Shown: positions 1 through 9,046 of the stretch, piece after piece | Position numbering within the stretch: the stretch's first letter is position 1 | How the letters are laid out: each line of letters opens with the position of its first letter | Source: Pseudomonas sp. PSB18 | GTDB taxonomy: Bacteria > Pseudomonadota > Gammaproteobacteria > Pseudomonadales > Pseudomonadaceae | Length of the DNA: 64,000 bases | Direction: 5' to 3' | Assembly: GCF_014596565.1 (NCBI RefSeq) | Contig: NZ_NOIN01000005.1 | Span: 124,001 to 188,000 of the forward strand | The notes under the pieces: model-generated | The model's input: only the letters and a program-made list of their open reading frames with translations | Told to the model about the DNA's origin: nothing | Database searches by the model: none | Program-made: the position numbers and the translations under genes

Positions 1-502
1 GGTTGTAGTGATAGACACCGTTACCGCCCACCGAAGTGCCGCCCATGTGCACGCCGTGGTAGCCGTTGCGCAATGACAGAAAGCGGGTACGCCCCGGCTC
101 GCCGCTGGCGATCCAGTATTGGCGGGCCATTTTCAATGCGGTCTCCACCGCGTCCGAACCGCCGGCGCTGAACAGCACCCGGGCCATGTCTTCCTGGGCA
201 AACATCGAGATCAGCCGCTCAGCCAGGTCGAACACCCGCGGATGGGCGATGCCATCGAAGGTCTGGTAATACGCCAGTTCGTCCAGTTGCGCGGCGATGG
301 CGGCCTTTACCGAGGCTCGATTGTGGCCCACGTTGACGTTCCACAAGCCGCCGACCCCGTCGAGCATGCGCTGGCCGTCGATGTCGGTGATGTAGTTGCC
401 GTCGCCCTTGGCAATGATCAGGGTTTTCGAACGCTGGGCCGGCGCCGCGGAACTCATCGGGTGCCAGAACTTCTTCTGCGCTGTCTTGTATTTCTCGTAC
501 AT
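1..502 (-). CDS. class III (omega-type) aminotransferase, partial at 3' end
   Basis: The N-terminal 167 residues of a PLP-dependent class III aminotransferase are seen; the C-terminal part, with the catalytic lysine, lies beyond position 1. The frame reads MYEKYKTAQKKFWHPMSS, then a family-typical segment (DGQRMLDGVGGLWNVNVGH) and the cofactor-phosphate region FSAGGSDAVETALKMARQY. Enzymes of this kind move an amino group from an amine or omega-amino acid to pyruvate or 2-oxoglutarate. The aldehyde dehydrogenase just upstream on the same strand (11-base gap) would oxidise the aldehyde product, and the APC permease could import the substrate. The family is clear; the substrate (putrescine, beta-alanine, other) cannot be read from the sequence. 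Confidence 0.88.
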   Translation of the reverse strand, partial: MYEKYKTAQKKFWHPMSSAAPAQRSKTLIIAKGDGNYITDIDGQRMLDGVGGLWNVNVGHNRASVKAAIAAQLDELAYYQTFDGIAHPRVFDLAERLISMFAQEDMARVLFSAGGSDAVETALKMARQYWIASGEPGRTRFLSLRNGYHGVHMGGTSVGGNGVYHYN

Positions 503-513
503 GATTCCAGTCC

Positions 514-1935
514 TCACTCAGTTTCACGGGTGCGTACAAACAGCAGTTGCTGGCCGGTGAACTCCAGCAACCCTTCAAGGCCGAACTCGACGCCGAACCC
601 GGACATCTTGCTGCCGCCAAAAGGCGTATTCGGTTGGATCTGTGCGTGGCAGTTGACCCAGGCCACGCCGCTTTCCAGGCGACTGGCCAAGGCCTGTGCC
701 TGCGCGACATCGCTGCCCCACACCGAGCCTCCCAAGCCCATGTCGCTGGCATTGGCGCGGCGCAAGACGTCCTCGACATCCTGATAGGCAATCAACGGCA
801 GCACCGGACCGAACTGTTCTTCGTCGACCAGGCGGTGCCCGTCCGTGACATCGGCCACCAGGGTCGGCGGATAGAAAAACCCCGGCCGGTCCAGCCGGGC
901 ACCGCCGCACAACACCCGGCCGCCATGGGCGCGGGCGTCGGCCACCAGCGCCTCGACCAGTTCCAGTTGTTCGAGGTTTTGCACCGGCCCGAAGGTGACC
1001 TCGGGTTCCAGGCCATCACCCACCACCTGGCGCGCCGCGATCCGCACCAGCGCGTCGGCAAAGGCCTCGTACTGGGATTGGTGGATGTACAGGCGCTTGA
1101 GGGCGGCACAGGTCTGGCCCATGTTCAGGAAAGCCGCCTGGAAAATGTCTTCGGCCACGGCTTCCACCGGGGTACCGGGGAGCACGATGGCGGCGTCATT
1201 GCCGCCCAGCTCCAGCGTCAGGCGCTTGAGATTGCTCGCGGCGCCACGCATCACGCTCTGGCCGGTGGCGGTCGAGCCGGTGAAGACGATCTTGTGGATG
1301 CCGGCATGGGAAGTGATCGCGCTGCCGAAACCCTGTTCTCCGGTCACGACGTTGATCACGCCCTTGGGCACATGGCGGGCGATGATGTGCACCAGGCTCA
1401 GGGTGCTCAACGGCGTGAGGCTGGACGGTTTGCTGATCACGCAGTTGCCGGCCCGCAGCGCGGGCATGATGTGCCAGATGGCGATCATGAACGGCCAGTT
1501 CCAAGGCGTGATCGACGCCACCACCCCCAACGGCTTGCGGTGCAGCTCGATACGCTGGGTCGGGGTTTCTTCCACCCGCTCCACCGGAATCTGCTGCTCG
1601 GCGGTGTAGCGCGTCCAGGCCACCGCCCCCATGACTTCGAACAGCGCGAGCGCCAGCGGCTTGCCCTGCTCCTGGACAATCAGCCGGGCCAACGCGTCGG
1701 CTTGCGCTTCGATGTCCGCGGCGATGCCCAGCAAGCGTTCCCGCCGGTCTTCGTGAGTGCTGTGTCGCCACTCGCTGAAAGCCGCCTGCGCCGCGTCGAC
1801 CGCCAGGTCCAACTGGGCCAGGGAGCCGGCGGGGCAGCGGGCAAAGGCGCTGCCGGTGGCCGGGTTGATGACATCGAAGCCACCTTGCTCGCCGCTGACC
1901 GCAACCCCGTTGATGAGCATTTGATAATCGTGCAT
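514..1935 (-). CDS. NAD(P)-dependent aldehyde dehydrogenase
   Basis: A 473-residue enzyme of the aldehyde dehydrogenase superfamily. Visible landmarks are the oxyanion-hole asparagine in TPWNWPF (about N146), the cofactor lysine in SKPS (about K169), the FTGST nucleotide motif, the general base in LELGGND (about E242) and the catalytic cysteine in NMGQTCAALKR (about C276). The start is set at the ATG preceded by GGGAGG at good spacing; a longer frame to 1977 has no such site. It lies between an aminotransferase and an amino acid/amine permease on the same strand, so the likely role is oxidation of an aminoaldehyde or semialdehyde made by the aminotransferase. Substrate is inferred only. Confidence 0.9.
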   Translation of the reverse strand: MHDYQMLINGVAVSGEQGGFDVINPATGSAFARCPAGSLAQLDLAVDAAQAAFSEWRHSTHEDRRERLLGIAADIEAQADALARLIVQEQGKPLALALFEVMGAVAWTRYTAEQQIPVERVEETPTQRIELHRKPLGVVASITPWNWPFMIAIWHIMPALRAGNCVISKPSSLTPLSTLSLVHIIARHVPKGVINVVTGEQGFGSAITSHAGIHKIVFTGSTATGQSVMRGAASNLKRLTLELGGNDAAIVLPGTPVEAVAEDIFQAAFLNMGQTCAALKRLYIHQSQYEAFADALVRIAARQVVGDGLEPEVTFGPVQNLEQLELVEALVADARAHGGRVLCGGARLDRPGFFYPPTLVADVTDGHRLVDEEQFGPVLPLIAYQDVEDVLRRANASDMGLGGSVWGSDVAQAQALASRLESGVAWVNCHAQIQPNTPFGGSKMSGFGVEFGLEGLLEFTGQQLLFVRTRETE

Positions 1936-2023
1936 CAGTACCTCCCTTTCGCGCGCGGACGGGCCGTCCCGTGCCACGCGGACCGGTATTTTTCGTGAGA
2001 ATTGAACAGTGCCGCGTGAGGCT

Positions 2024-3472
2024 CTAAAGCTTGTGGCTACCGAGCGCCATGAACCGCTCGGGAGAAACCCTGCGCAGTCGGGCCGCCAGGCATACGCCGA
2101 CGATCAATGCGACGGGGATGATGGCGCAGAGGGTGTAGGACAGCAGCGTGCTGGCCCCGGTCAGCACATCGAAATGAATCACCGCGAGCGCCAGGACCAC
2201 CAGCAATGCCAGGCAGGAAAACACCGGCAGGATCTGCCCGCGCCAGAGGCCGAGCTTCAGCTCCGGGTGGCGTCGGAAGTAGACCACCACCGCCGCCGAG
2301 GTCAGCGCCATCAGCAGGATCACGCAAAGGGTCGCCAGGTTGGAGAACCAGGCGAACAACTGCAGGATCGGGTCGGCATCCAGCGCGGCGAAAATCAGCA
2401 CCACCACGGCCGCGATCAGGCTTTGCAGCGCCGAGCCCATGTGCGGGCTCTGGTGGACGCGGTGGGTCGTGCCCAATTGGCGATGCAGCAGACCGTCACG
2501 GCCGATGGCGTAGAAATAACGGGCCGCGGCATTGTGGAACGCCAGCAGTCCGGCATAGATGCTGACCATGAACAGGATACGGATGACCTGGGTCAGGTGC
2601 GGGCCGACAAAGTGATCGGACATGCCATAGATGAACGTGGTCGGGTCCTGCAATGCCTGTAACGTCGGCACGATCTTGTCCGCCCCCACACCCACCACCA
2701 TCGACCAGACCGACAAGGCGTAGAAGCCGCCGATCAACAGCACCGAGCTGTAAGTGGCGATGGGAATGGTCCGGTGCGGATCGCGGGCCTCTTCGCCGTA
2801 GATGGTGGTGGCTTCGAAGCCGATGAAGGCGGCGAAGCAGAACAGCAGGCCAATCGACGGCGTACCGCTGAACACATGGCTGCGGTCGAACGAATCGAGA
2901 TTGATGCCGCTGTCACCGGCGGTCTTGAGGATGGCGAAATCCAGGATCAGGATGGCCAGGTACTCGGCGATGACCACCACCGAGAGCACCCGCGCAGAGA
3001 GGTCGATCTTGCGATACCCCAGAATCGCCACACTCGCCATGGCCAGGAGCGAATAACACCACCACGGCAAGTCCAGGTTGAAGACACTGGCCATCGTGCC
3101 GCTGACGACCCCGCCGAACATGCCGTACAGGCCCACTTGCAGGATGTTGTAGGCAAACATTGCCAACACCCCCGCCGCGCCTCCGGCCAGACCGCCCAGG
3201 CCACGGGAGGTAAAGGCGTAGAAGCCGCCCGCGTTGGTCATGTGTCGGGACATCGCGGTGTATCCCGCCGAGAACGCCAGCAATACCAGCAGGGCCAGGA
3301 TCAACAAGGCCGGCGTACCGGCACCGTTTCCCAGCATGATGCCGATGGGGAAGCCTCCGGCGATAACGCTCAGTGGGCTTGCCGCCGATATCACGAAGAA
3401 AATGATGAAGCCGACGCCCAAGGCGCCTCGCTTCAACTCTGTCGAGTTGCTGATCGGAAAAGATACGCTCAT
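2024..3472 (-). CDS. APC-family amino acid/polyamine permease
   Basis: A 482-residue inner-membrane permease with about 12 hydrophobic segments, belonging to the amino acid-polyamine-organocation superfamily. The first helix region carries GFIIFFVISAASPLSVIAGG, and a later helix has FAAFIGFEATTIYGEEARDP, both typical of the family. The start is the ATG after AAGG; upstream in-frame codons give low-complexity sequence unlike the family. It is encoded upstream of the aldehyde dehydrogenase (88 bases apart) and aminotransferase, so it probably imports the amine or amino acid they degrade. The substrate is not determinable here. Confidence 0.87.
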   Translation of the reverse strand: MSVSFPISNSTELKRGALGVGFIIFFVISAASPLSVIAGGFPIGIMLGNGAGTPALLILALLVLLAFSAGYTAMSRHMTNAGGFYAFTSRGLGGLAGGAAGVLAMFAYNILQVGLYGMFGGVVSGTMASVFNLDLPWWCYSLLAMASVAILGYRKIDLSARVLSVVVIAEYLAILILDFAILKTAGDSGINLDSFDRSHVFSGTPSIGLLFCFAAFIGFEATTIYGEEARDPHRTIPIATYSSVLLIGGFYALSVWSMVVGVGADKIVPTLQALQDPTTFIYGMSDHFVGPHLTQVIRILFMVSIYAGLLAFHNAAARYFYAIGRDGLLHRQLGTTHRVHQSPHMGSALQSLIAAVVVLIFAALDADPILQLFAWFSNLATLCVILLMALTSAAVVVYFRRHPELKLGLWRGQILPVFSCLALLVVLALAVIHFDVLTGASTLLSYTLCAIIPVALIVGVCLAARLRRVSPERFMALGSHKL

Positions 3473-3832
3473 TTTTTTAACCTTATTGTATGAGGCCGCT
3501 GTTGCAGGATCGGACACGCCAGACTCAGCACTGCGCACACGCTTGCTGTCTGGGTGCTGGGCCGATCCTATGCCCTCGCCAAAACCGTTCGCTATCCCAA
3601 ATCGGCAGCATCGGAAGCCCCGCCCCAAAGCGGGGCAATCGCGATGTCCGGCACTCGGCAATGGCTGCCGATTCGGGCTAACGACATGGACATTGCGTCC
3701 GGCAAGATGACCTCGCCCGCTCTTGAACCAAGTCCGGGTCCCCCACAATAACAATCAGGCGGGACGCGCCTTCCAACGCCACCCCAGGCTTTGTCTGCGT
3801 GCGATCTGAAGCCTCCAGCAGGAAGTCCCGGC
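3473..3832. other. Intergenic region between divergent permease and chemoreceptor
   Basis: About 360 bases without a convincing gene. The open frames here are shadows with no ribosome-binding site and no family resemblance. The region must hold the promoters of both divergent genes, but no confident -35/-10 or -24/-12 pair was found. It contains the nested inverted repeat listed separately at 3596-3677. Confidence 0.6.
3596..3677. repeat. Nested inverted repeat upstream of permease operon
   Basis: Outer arms of 14 bases at 3596-3609 and 3664-3677 (core ATCGGCAGC / GCTGCCGAT, one mismatch) enclose an inner perfect hairpin, GCCCCGC at 3617-3623 and GCGGGGC at 3630-3636 with a six-base loop. 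There is no T-run on either side, so it is not an ordinary terminator. It could be a regulator-binding site or leader structure of the minus-strand permease/dehydrogenase/aminotransferase genes. Confidence 0.45.
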
Positions 3833-5884
3833 ATGTTCTTCGCGCGTCTCAGTATTCAGTGGCGGATCACGCTTTTGAGTGGGCTGTCCCTCCTCGCCGT
3901 GGTCGGCGCATTGACCGGTGCTTCCCTGTACCAGAACCAGCAGGGCGCAAAGTTGTTGAAGCAACAGAGCAGTCTTTTGTTGGGCCAGTCAGCTCTTGAA
4001 CGCCTGCAGGCCCAAGCCCTCGCCCACGGCCAGCGGGTTGAGCGCTTCTTCAACGAAACAGCGCTGTACGGGGAAGGATTCAGCCAGGAAGTGCTGCAGC
4101 TACGCGCCCAGACCCTGGAAGGCCGATTGACCGCCACGCAACTGCGCCAGGCGCTGATCGGCGCCGCCCGCCAGGCCTTGCTCAAGCGCGAGAAGATTCT
4201 CGGGCTGTACGTCGTGTTGTTGCCCGACGCACTGGCCGGGGAAGACGCCGGTTTCTCCGGCCAGCGGAACCTGGCCGGAAACGAAAAAGGCCGCTTCGCC
4301 TTGTATTGGTCGCAAAGCCAGCCTGGGCAACTGGTCCAGGAAGTGCTCAGCGAAGCCCAGATCGTTGCCAACAGTGCTCCGCCGGGCAGCGAGCCGGGGA
4401 ACGCCTGGTACTTTTGCCCACAGAACGAGCGGCGCACCTGCGTGACGGAGCCCTACGAGGTCGAAGTCGAGGGCAAGAAAACCCTCATGAGCAGTATCTC
4501 GGTGCCGCTGATGGACAAGGGACAGGCCATCGGCGTCGTGGGTATGGACATCAGCCTCGACACCTTGCAGAAACTCGCCGCCAGCCTGGCCGATGACCTG
4601 TATCCTGGCCATAGCGAGATCAGCATTCTGTCCTCATCGGGCCAGCTTGCCGGCCACAGCGGCAGCGTGTCGGAGACCTCGGTCGACGTGCGCCAAAGCG
4701 TGCAGACCGTCGCGAAGAGCGCCCCATGGCAGTTGCAGATTCGGGTTCCCGAGGCGCTGGTGCAGGCGCCGGCCCTGCAGATGCAGGCCCAGTTGGATGA
4801 ACGCCAGCAACACGCCAACTGGGTCAACCTCGGCCTGGGGTTGCTGGCCGGCGGGCTGGGCCTGTCGCTCATCTGGCTGACCGCCTACGGCGTGACCCGG
4901 CCGCTGCTCAGCGTCGCCGAGATGCTCAATGCCATTGTCGAAGGCGACGGCGACCTGACCCGGCGCCTGCCCGACGACCGCAGCGACGAGCTGGGCCAAC
5001 TGGCCAATGGCTTCAATCGCTTCCTCGCCAAACTGCAGCCCATCATCCGCGATATCCAGCAAGCGTCCCAGGACACTCGCAACACCGCCGACACCTCCTC
5101 CCAGGTGGCCCAGGAAGTGAGCACGGGCATGTCCAGGCAGTACCGGGATGTCGAACTGGCCGCTACCGCCCTGCATGAGATGAGCGCCAGCGCCCAGGAG
5201 GTCGCCCGACATTCCCATCAGGCGGCGGATGCGGCCACTCGCGCCGAAAGTGCCAGCCGATCCGGACGAGCCCTGTTCGCCAACGCCGTCAGCAGTATCG
5301 GTACCCTCGATCAAAGCCTCGAAACCACCCTCGGCCAGGTGCAGACCCTCGCCGACAACAGCCAGCAGATCAACCAGGTGCTGGACGTGATCTGCGCCAT
5401 CGCCCAACAAACCAACCTGCTGGCCCTGAATGCCGCGATCGAAGCGGCCAGGGCCGGCGAACAGGGACGCGGCTTCGCGGTGGTGGCGGACGAAGTCCGA
5501 CACCTGGCCAGTAATACCCAGAATTCGGTGGAGCACATCCGCAGGGTGATCGAGGCGCTGCAACAGCTCAGCCAGGAGGTCGTGCACAACACCCAACTCA
5601 GCCGTGAGCTGGCCAGGGGCAGCGTGGTTCAGGTCGAACAGACCCAGGTGGCGCTGCAACATATCAGTGATGCCGTGGAAGTGATCGAACAAATGAACCA
5701 GCAGATCGCCAGCGCGGCCCTGGAACAAAGCTCAGTGGTCGAAGACATCAGCCATCGCGTCAGCGACATCCGCACGATCAGCGAAACGTTGACCAGCCGG
5801 ATGCAGGACGCATCGCAAGCCAGCCTTCAGCTCTATGAAATGGCGAACCATCAGCAGCAACGGGTGGGACACTTCCGCACCTGA
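3833..5884 (+). CDS. methyl-accepting chemotaxis protein, dCache sensor
   Basis: A 683-residue transmembrane chemoreceptor. It has an N-terminal membrane helix (about residues 8-32), a large periplasmic region with double-Cache features ([16 protein letters not shown]; later [20 protein letters not shown]), a second membrane helix near 335-360, a HAMP linker and a cytoplasmic signalling domain. The hairpin tip carries the conserved [19 protein letters not shown] and [12 protein letters not shown]. The chosen ATG follows AGGAAG; the longer frame from 3791 has no better site. dCache_1 receptors often bind amino acids, polyamines or organic acids. The adjacent amine catabolism genes make an amine ligand plausible, but this is inference. 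It signals to CheA/CheW, which are not in the window. Confidence 0.92.
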   Translation: MFFARLSIQWRITLLSGLSLLAVVGALTGASLYQNQQGAKLLKQQSSLLLGQSALERLQAQALAHGQRVERFFNETALYGEGFSQEVLQLRAQTLEGRLTATQLRQALIGAARQALLKREKILGLYVVLLPDALAGEDAGFSGQRNLAGNEKGRFALYWSQSQPGQLVQEVLSEAQIVANSAPPGSEPGNAWYFCPQNERRTCVTEPYEVEVEGKKTLMSSISVPLMDKGQAIGVVGMDISLDTLQKLAASLADDLYPGHSEISILSSSGQLAGHSGSVSETSVDVRQSVQTVAKSAPWQLQIRVPEALVQAPALQMQAQLDERQQHANWVNLGLGLLAGGLGLSLIWLTAYGVTRPLLSVAEMLNAIVEGDGDLTRRLPDDRSDELGQLANGFNRFLAKLQPIIRDIQQASQDTRNTADTSSQVAQEVSTGMSRQYRDVELAATALHEMSASAQEVARHSHQAADAATRAESASRSGRALFANAVSSIGTLDQSLETTLGQVQTLADNSQQINQVLDVICAIAQQTNLLALNAAIEAARAGEQGRGFAVVADEVRHLASNTQNSVEHIRRVIEALQQLSQEVVHNTQLSRELARGSVVQVEQTQVALQHISDAVEVIEQMNQQIASAALEQSSVVEDISHRVSDIRTISETLTSRMQDASQASLQLYEMANHQQQRVGHFRT

Positions 5885-5896
5885 ATGGTAATCGCC

Positions 5897-5922
5897 AGTG
5901 GCCTGTACGGTTACAGGCCACT
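5897..5922. terminator. Hairpin between convergent chemoreceptor and LysR genes
   Basis: A perfect 10-base stem (AGTGGCCTGT / ACAGGCCACT) with loop ACGGTT lies 13 bases after the chemoreceptor stop and reaches into the LysR stop codon. Its place between two convergent genes suggests a shared terminator, but neither strand has a clear U-run. Confidence 0.5.
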
Positions 5923-6775
5923 AAAGCCTGAACAGCTGCCCCATGGCCTGGCCCAGCAGGGCCACCACCTCATCGGCCTCGCCACCGGGCGAACGCATGA
6001 ACACCACGTCATGCTCGGGAATGACCGGCAGGCCCGTGAGTATCTGCATCTTCTCCGTCACACGGGCGCGATCGATCAGGCTGATCGCCAGCCCTGCCTC
6101 GACGCACGCCTTGACGGCCTGGTTGGACGCACTTTCCAGTACGATGCGCACCTTGTGGCCGCTGTGCCGGAGCGATTCGAGCATGGCTTGTCGATAAGGG
6201 CACTGCGCCGCGTGCACGGCCAGTGGGATCGGTTGCGATGAAGTCAGCGTCATGTTGATCGGCCCGACCCAGACGGGCGCGGTCGGTACCAACACCTGCC
6301 CCTGCGCGTCCTGCTGCCCCTTCGGCAGCGTGACGACGGCGGCCTGGAGTTTTCCACGCTGCACCAGGTCCCGTAGCGCATAACTGGGGGCGGTCTTGAG
6401 CTCCAGCACCACGTTGGGCCAGGCCGCCACGAACGTCGGCAGAATGTCGCGGATGACATGGTTGGCGTACTCGTCCGGCACCCCCAGGCTGATGCGCCCG
6501 GCCAGATGGGTGCCCTGCAGATCGGCCAGCACCCGGTCATGGGCGCTCAGCAGTTCCGTGGTCGACAGGAGCAGGCGCTTGCCCAGTGCCGTCAGCGAGA
6601 CCGATTGATTGTCGCGGTTGAGCAGGCGCCCCCCGGCGACTGCCTCCAACCGCTGCACGTGCACGCTCACCGCCGCCGGGCTTTTATGCAGGTGCTCTGC
6701 CGCGGCGCTGAATTTGCCGATACGCGCGACGGCGTGAAATGTACGAATCAGCTCGATATCGAGTACGGCCGCCAT
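5921..6775 (-). CDS. LysR-family transcriptional regulator
   Basis: A 284-residue LysR-type regulator. The N-terminal winged helix-turn-helix is clear (FHAVARIGKFSAAAEHLH, then SPAAVSVHVQRLE), followed by a periplasmic-binding-like effector domain. The ATG has an AGGTGA site upstream. It is divergent from the EamA exporter gene with only 74 bases between, the classic arrangement for a LysR regulator that controls its neighbour. The effector is unknown. Both genes end or start without other partners, so the transporter is the best candidate target. Confidence 0.9.
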   Translation of the reverse strand: MAAVLDIELIRTFHAVARIGKFSAAAEHLHKSPAAVSVHVQRLEAVAGGRLLNRDNQSVSLTALGKRLLLSTTELLSAHDRVLADLQGTHLAGRISLGVPDEYANHVIRDILPTFVAAWPNVVLELKTAPSYALRDLVQRGKLQAAVVTLPKGQQDAQGQVLVPTAPVWVGPINMTLTSSQPIPLAVHAAQCPYRQAMLESLRHSGHKVRIVLESASNQAVKACVEAGLAISLIDRARVTEKMQILTGLPVIPEHDVVFMRSPGGEADEVVALLGQAMGQLFRL

Positions 6776-6849
6776 GATTCACCTTTTGTGAAGGACTGCT
6801 GCAATACATTTTGATTTATCAGATTACCCCGTTTTTGTAGCGTGGGGTC

Positions 6850-7770
6850 ATGAAAACGATCCCATGCCCTGCCTCGACCCCCTCCGCCTGGTACTGGATG
6901 ATTCCGTTGCCCTTGCTGGAAGCCGCGTTGATCGTGACGTGGAGTTCCGGTTTTGTCGGGGCGCGCTTTTCCATCGATTACGCGCCCGCGTTGCTGGTGG
7001 TGTTCTGGCGCTGCGTCGTGATCACCCTGCTACTGTTTCCTTTCGTTGCTCAGCAGCTACGACGGGCACCGGCGGCGGTGCTGCTGAAGAACGCCGGCAT
7101 CGGGCTGCTGGCCATGGGCGGCTATCTCGCCGGTATCACCCAAGGTATCGCCCTGGGCGTGCCGGCTGGCCTCGCCGCGTTGTTCGCCGACCTGCTGCCG
7201 ATGGGCCTGGCGCTGCTGGCTGCCTGCGTACTTGGACAGCGACTGGCCTGGCAGGTCTGGGCAGGCCTGAGCATCGGCCTGGCCGGCGCCGCGCTGGCTA
7301 CCCATGGCGCGCTCACCTGGGGGCATGCGCCAGGGTGGGCCTACGCCCTGCCCTTGCTGGGCATGCTCTCCCTGGCTGTCGCGACTCTGTGGCAAAAGTA
7401 TCTGCCGGCGTCCGAATCCCTGGGCCTGATGCCCAACCTTTGGCTGCAGTGCTGTGTTTCGGGGGTGGTATTCGCCTTTCTTGAAGGCCTATCGGGTAGC
7501 CTGGCTCCGATACCCAGCACCGGCTTCGCCCTGAGCGTGCTATGGACGGTGGCATTGTCCACGATGGGCGGCTACGGGCTCTACTGGCTCTGCCTGCGCC
7601 GCGCAACCGCCACCCGCGTCGCCAGCATCCTTTACCTCAGTCCGCCGGTCACGATGCTTTGGGCCTGGGCCATGTTCAACGAACCGCTGTCGTGGTCGAT
7701 GGCAGTGGGAATGCTGGTGTCCGGGGCGGGTATCTGGATGGTCGTTCGCGTCGAGGCCCGGCAAGCCTGA
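6850..7770 (+). CDS. EamA/DMT-family transporter
   Basis: A 306-residue inner-membrane protein with about ten hydrophobic segments and the two-repeat architecture of the drug/metabolite transporter superfamily. The first helix region (LEAALIVTWSSGFVGARFS) and the second-repeat start match EamA proteins, and the end is a typical final helix (GMLVSGAGIWMVVRVEARQ). Members export amino acids, metabolites or xenobiotics. The divergent LysR gene probably regulates it. The substrate is not readable. Confidence 0.88.
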   Translation: MKTIPCPASTPSAWYWMIPLPLLEAALIVTWSSGFVGARFSIDYAPALLVVFWRCVVITLLLFPFVAQQLRRAPAAVLLKNAGIGLLAMGGYLAGITQGIALGVPAGLAALFADLLPMGLALLAACVLGQRLAWQVWAGLSIGLAGAALATHGALTWGHAPGWAYALPLLGMLSLAVATLWQKYLPASESLGLMPNLWLQCCVSGVVFAFLEGLSGSLAPIPSTGFALSVLWTVALSTMGGYGLYWLCLRRATATRVASILYLSPPVTMLWAWAMFNEPLSWSMAVGMLVSGAGIWMVVRVEARQA

Positions 7771-7791
7771 TGCCAGTCAGTTAAGCCACAA

Positions 7792-7887
7792 CCTGTAGGA
7801 GTAAAGCTTGCTCACGATTGCGGTAAGTCAGTCAGCAACAATGTTGACTGGTCTGTCGCTATCGCGAGCAAGCTTTGCTCCCACAGG
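7792..7887. repeat. REPIN (REP doublet), copy 1 of the long-spacer family
   Basis: Two inverted REP arms (CTGTAGGAGTAAAGCTTGCT... and ...AGCTTTGCTCCCACAG) flank a spacer containing TCAGTCAGCAACAATG and TTGACTGGTCTGTCGCT. The same spacer recurs near 57115-57208 and 63872-63965. It lies between the convergent EamA and DeoR genes. The left arm is diverged (GTAGGAGTAA in place of GTGGGAGCAA). Confidence 0.88.
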
Positions 7888-7941
7888 TTTTGCGCCGTTT
7901 GCTCCTCAACTGACCGGCATTGGGGCAAGCCCGGCAGCGAC

Positions 7942-8721
7942 TTAACGAGTGGCCGTGACGACGTTGGAGATCAGGTTGAAAAACGGCTCCAGGCGTTCCC
8001 GCGGCGCATCGCGTTCCACCACCAGGGTAGACACTTCGCCACACGCGGCCACCTGATAGTGGGCAACGCTGGAGAGTTTTTCGTTGGTCACCGCCACGAC
8101 CACCTGGCCGCTCGCCGCGACCACTGCGCGCTTGAATTCGGCGTCGTCCAGGCCGAAAGCGGTAATGCCGTTGTCCGGATCGATGGCGCAAGCGCCGAGA
8201 AAGCACAGGTCGAAACTGAACTGCCGCAGCTGCTGCGCTGCGGCCAGCCCGATTGCGCCGCCTGCCACCGGATTCAAACGCCCGCCCAGTACGATGACCT
8301 CGGCACGAGGCAACTTCATCAGTTGCACCGCAATCAGTGGCGAGTTGGTGGTGACGGTGAACTGGAGCTGGGGATCAATGGCGCAGGCAATGGCCAGGTT
8401 GGTGGATCCGGCGTCGATGAAGACGTGCTGCCCGGTGCTCAGCAACGCGGCGGCGGTCTGGCCGAGACTGTTCTTGCGCCCGGCGTCCTGCCTGACGCGA
8501 ACATCTATCGGTCGCTCGGCCGCAGGCAGGAGGATGGCCCCACCGTAGACGCGTTTACATAGCCCGGCCGCCGCCAATGCGCCCAGGTCGCGTCGGATCG
8601 AGTGCTCGGAGACATTCAGTTCACTGGCCAGATCGGCCGCAATCACACGACCATATCGAACAAGGCGTTCGCTGATCAGTTGCTGGCGTTCGCCGGGAAA
8701 TACGTCGTTCGATGAGCCCAT
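7942..8721 (-). CDS. DeoR-family transcriptional regulator
   Basis: A 259-residue DeoR/GlpR-type regulator. The N-terminal helix-turn-helix (ERQQLISERLVRYGRV ... LNVSEHSIRRDLGALAAAG) and the wing KRVYGGAILLP are typical, and the C-terminal sugar-phosphate-sensor domain has FIDAGSTN, VTTNSP and LGGRLN. The ATG at 8721 places the helix-turn-helix as in family members; a TTG frame start at 8751 is less likely. No sugar transport or catabolism gene is adjacent, so its target is unclear. Repeated half-sites just upstream suggest autoregulation. Confidence 0.88.
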   Translation of the reverse strand: MGSSNDVFPGERQQLISERLVRYGRVIAADLASELNVSEHSIRRDLGALAAAGLCKRVYGGAILLPAAERPIDVRVRQDAGRKNSLGQTAAALLSTGQHVFIDAGSTNLAIACAIDPQLQFTVTTNSPLIAVQLMKLPRAEVIVLGGRLNPVAGGAIGLAAAQQLRQFSFDLCFLGACAIDPDNGITAFGLDDAEFKRAVVAASGQVVVAVTNEKLSSVAHYQVAACGEVSTLVVERDAPRERLEPFFNLISNVVTATR

Positions 8722-8742
8722 GACTTCACAACCTGCGTAAAC

Positions 8743-8766
8743 GAGCATCAATGCTCATGATCGAGC
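8743..8766. promoter_or_regulatory. Possible DeoR operator (repeated GAGCA/TGCTC half-sites)
   Basis: A perfect inverted repeat GAGCAT-CA-ATGCTC at 8743-8756 is followed six bases later by another GAGCA (8762-8766), giving three alternating half-sites just upstream of the DeoR gene. The position fits an autoregulatory operator. This is based on symmetry and location only. Confidence 0.4.
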
Positions 8767-8897
8767 AAGCATGCCGCGTATGTGGAGGATCGTCAAACCG
8801 ATGATTCGGGATGAGCGGACGTCGCCGAAAAATAATCGAAACGAGCTCTCGCGCCAGGGGTCTAGACCATTAAGTCCATCCGATGAGAGCACTACCC

Positions 8898-8984
8898 ATG
8901 TTGAAATTTCTTGGCAGTACCGTTGGCATCATTTTCTTGATCGGCCTGATCGTGGTGATCGCCCTACTCAAATTCATCTTCTGA
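8898..8984 (+). CDS. 28-residue single-pass membrane mini-protein
   Basis: ATG...TGA encodes MLKFLGSTVGIIFLIGLI followed by VVIALLKFIF. This is a short basic start, one uninterrupted hydrophobic helix, and a lysine near the C terminus. A GAGAG ribosome-binding match lies eight bases before the ATG. No family is recognised with certainty. It lies 177 bases upstream of the diguanylate cyclase on the same strand, with a GC-rich hairpin between. It could be a small membrane regulator or a toxin-like peptide; neither is shown. Confidence 0.6.
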   Translation: MLKFLGSTVGIIFLIGLIVVIALLKFIF

Positions 8985-8989
8985 CCGAA

Positions 8990-9046
8990 CGGCTGCCGGG
9001 TTCGGCACATGCGTCGCCCGCGTGTAACGAGCCCGGCGGGCAGCCG
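8990..9046. repeat. GC-rich interrupted hairpin between mini-protein and GGDEF gene
   Basis: CGGCTGCC (8990-8997) pairs with GGCAGCCG (9039-9046). After a four-base bulge, GGGTTCG (8998-9004) pairs with CGAGCCC (9028-9034, one G-U). There is no following T-run. It may act as a terminator or mRNA stabiliser after the mini-protein, or be a degenerate palindromic repeat. Confidence 0.45.

Noticed and set aside
1957..1980. TGGCACGGGACGGCC on the minus strand upstream of the aldehyde dehydrogenase, like a sigma-54 site
   Set aside because: The -24 GG is followed by GC at nine, not ten, bases and the -12 TTGC element is missing.
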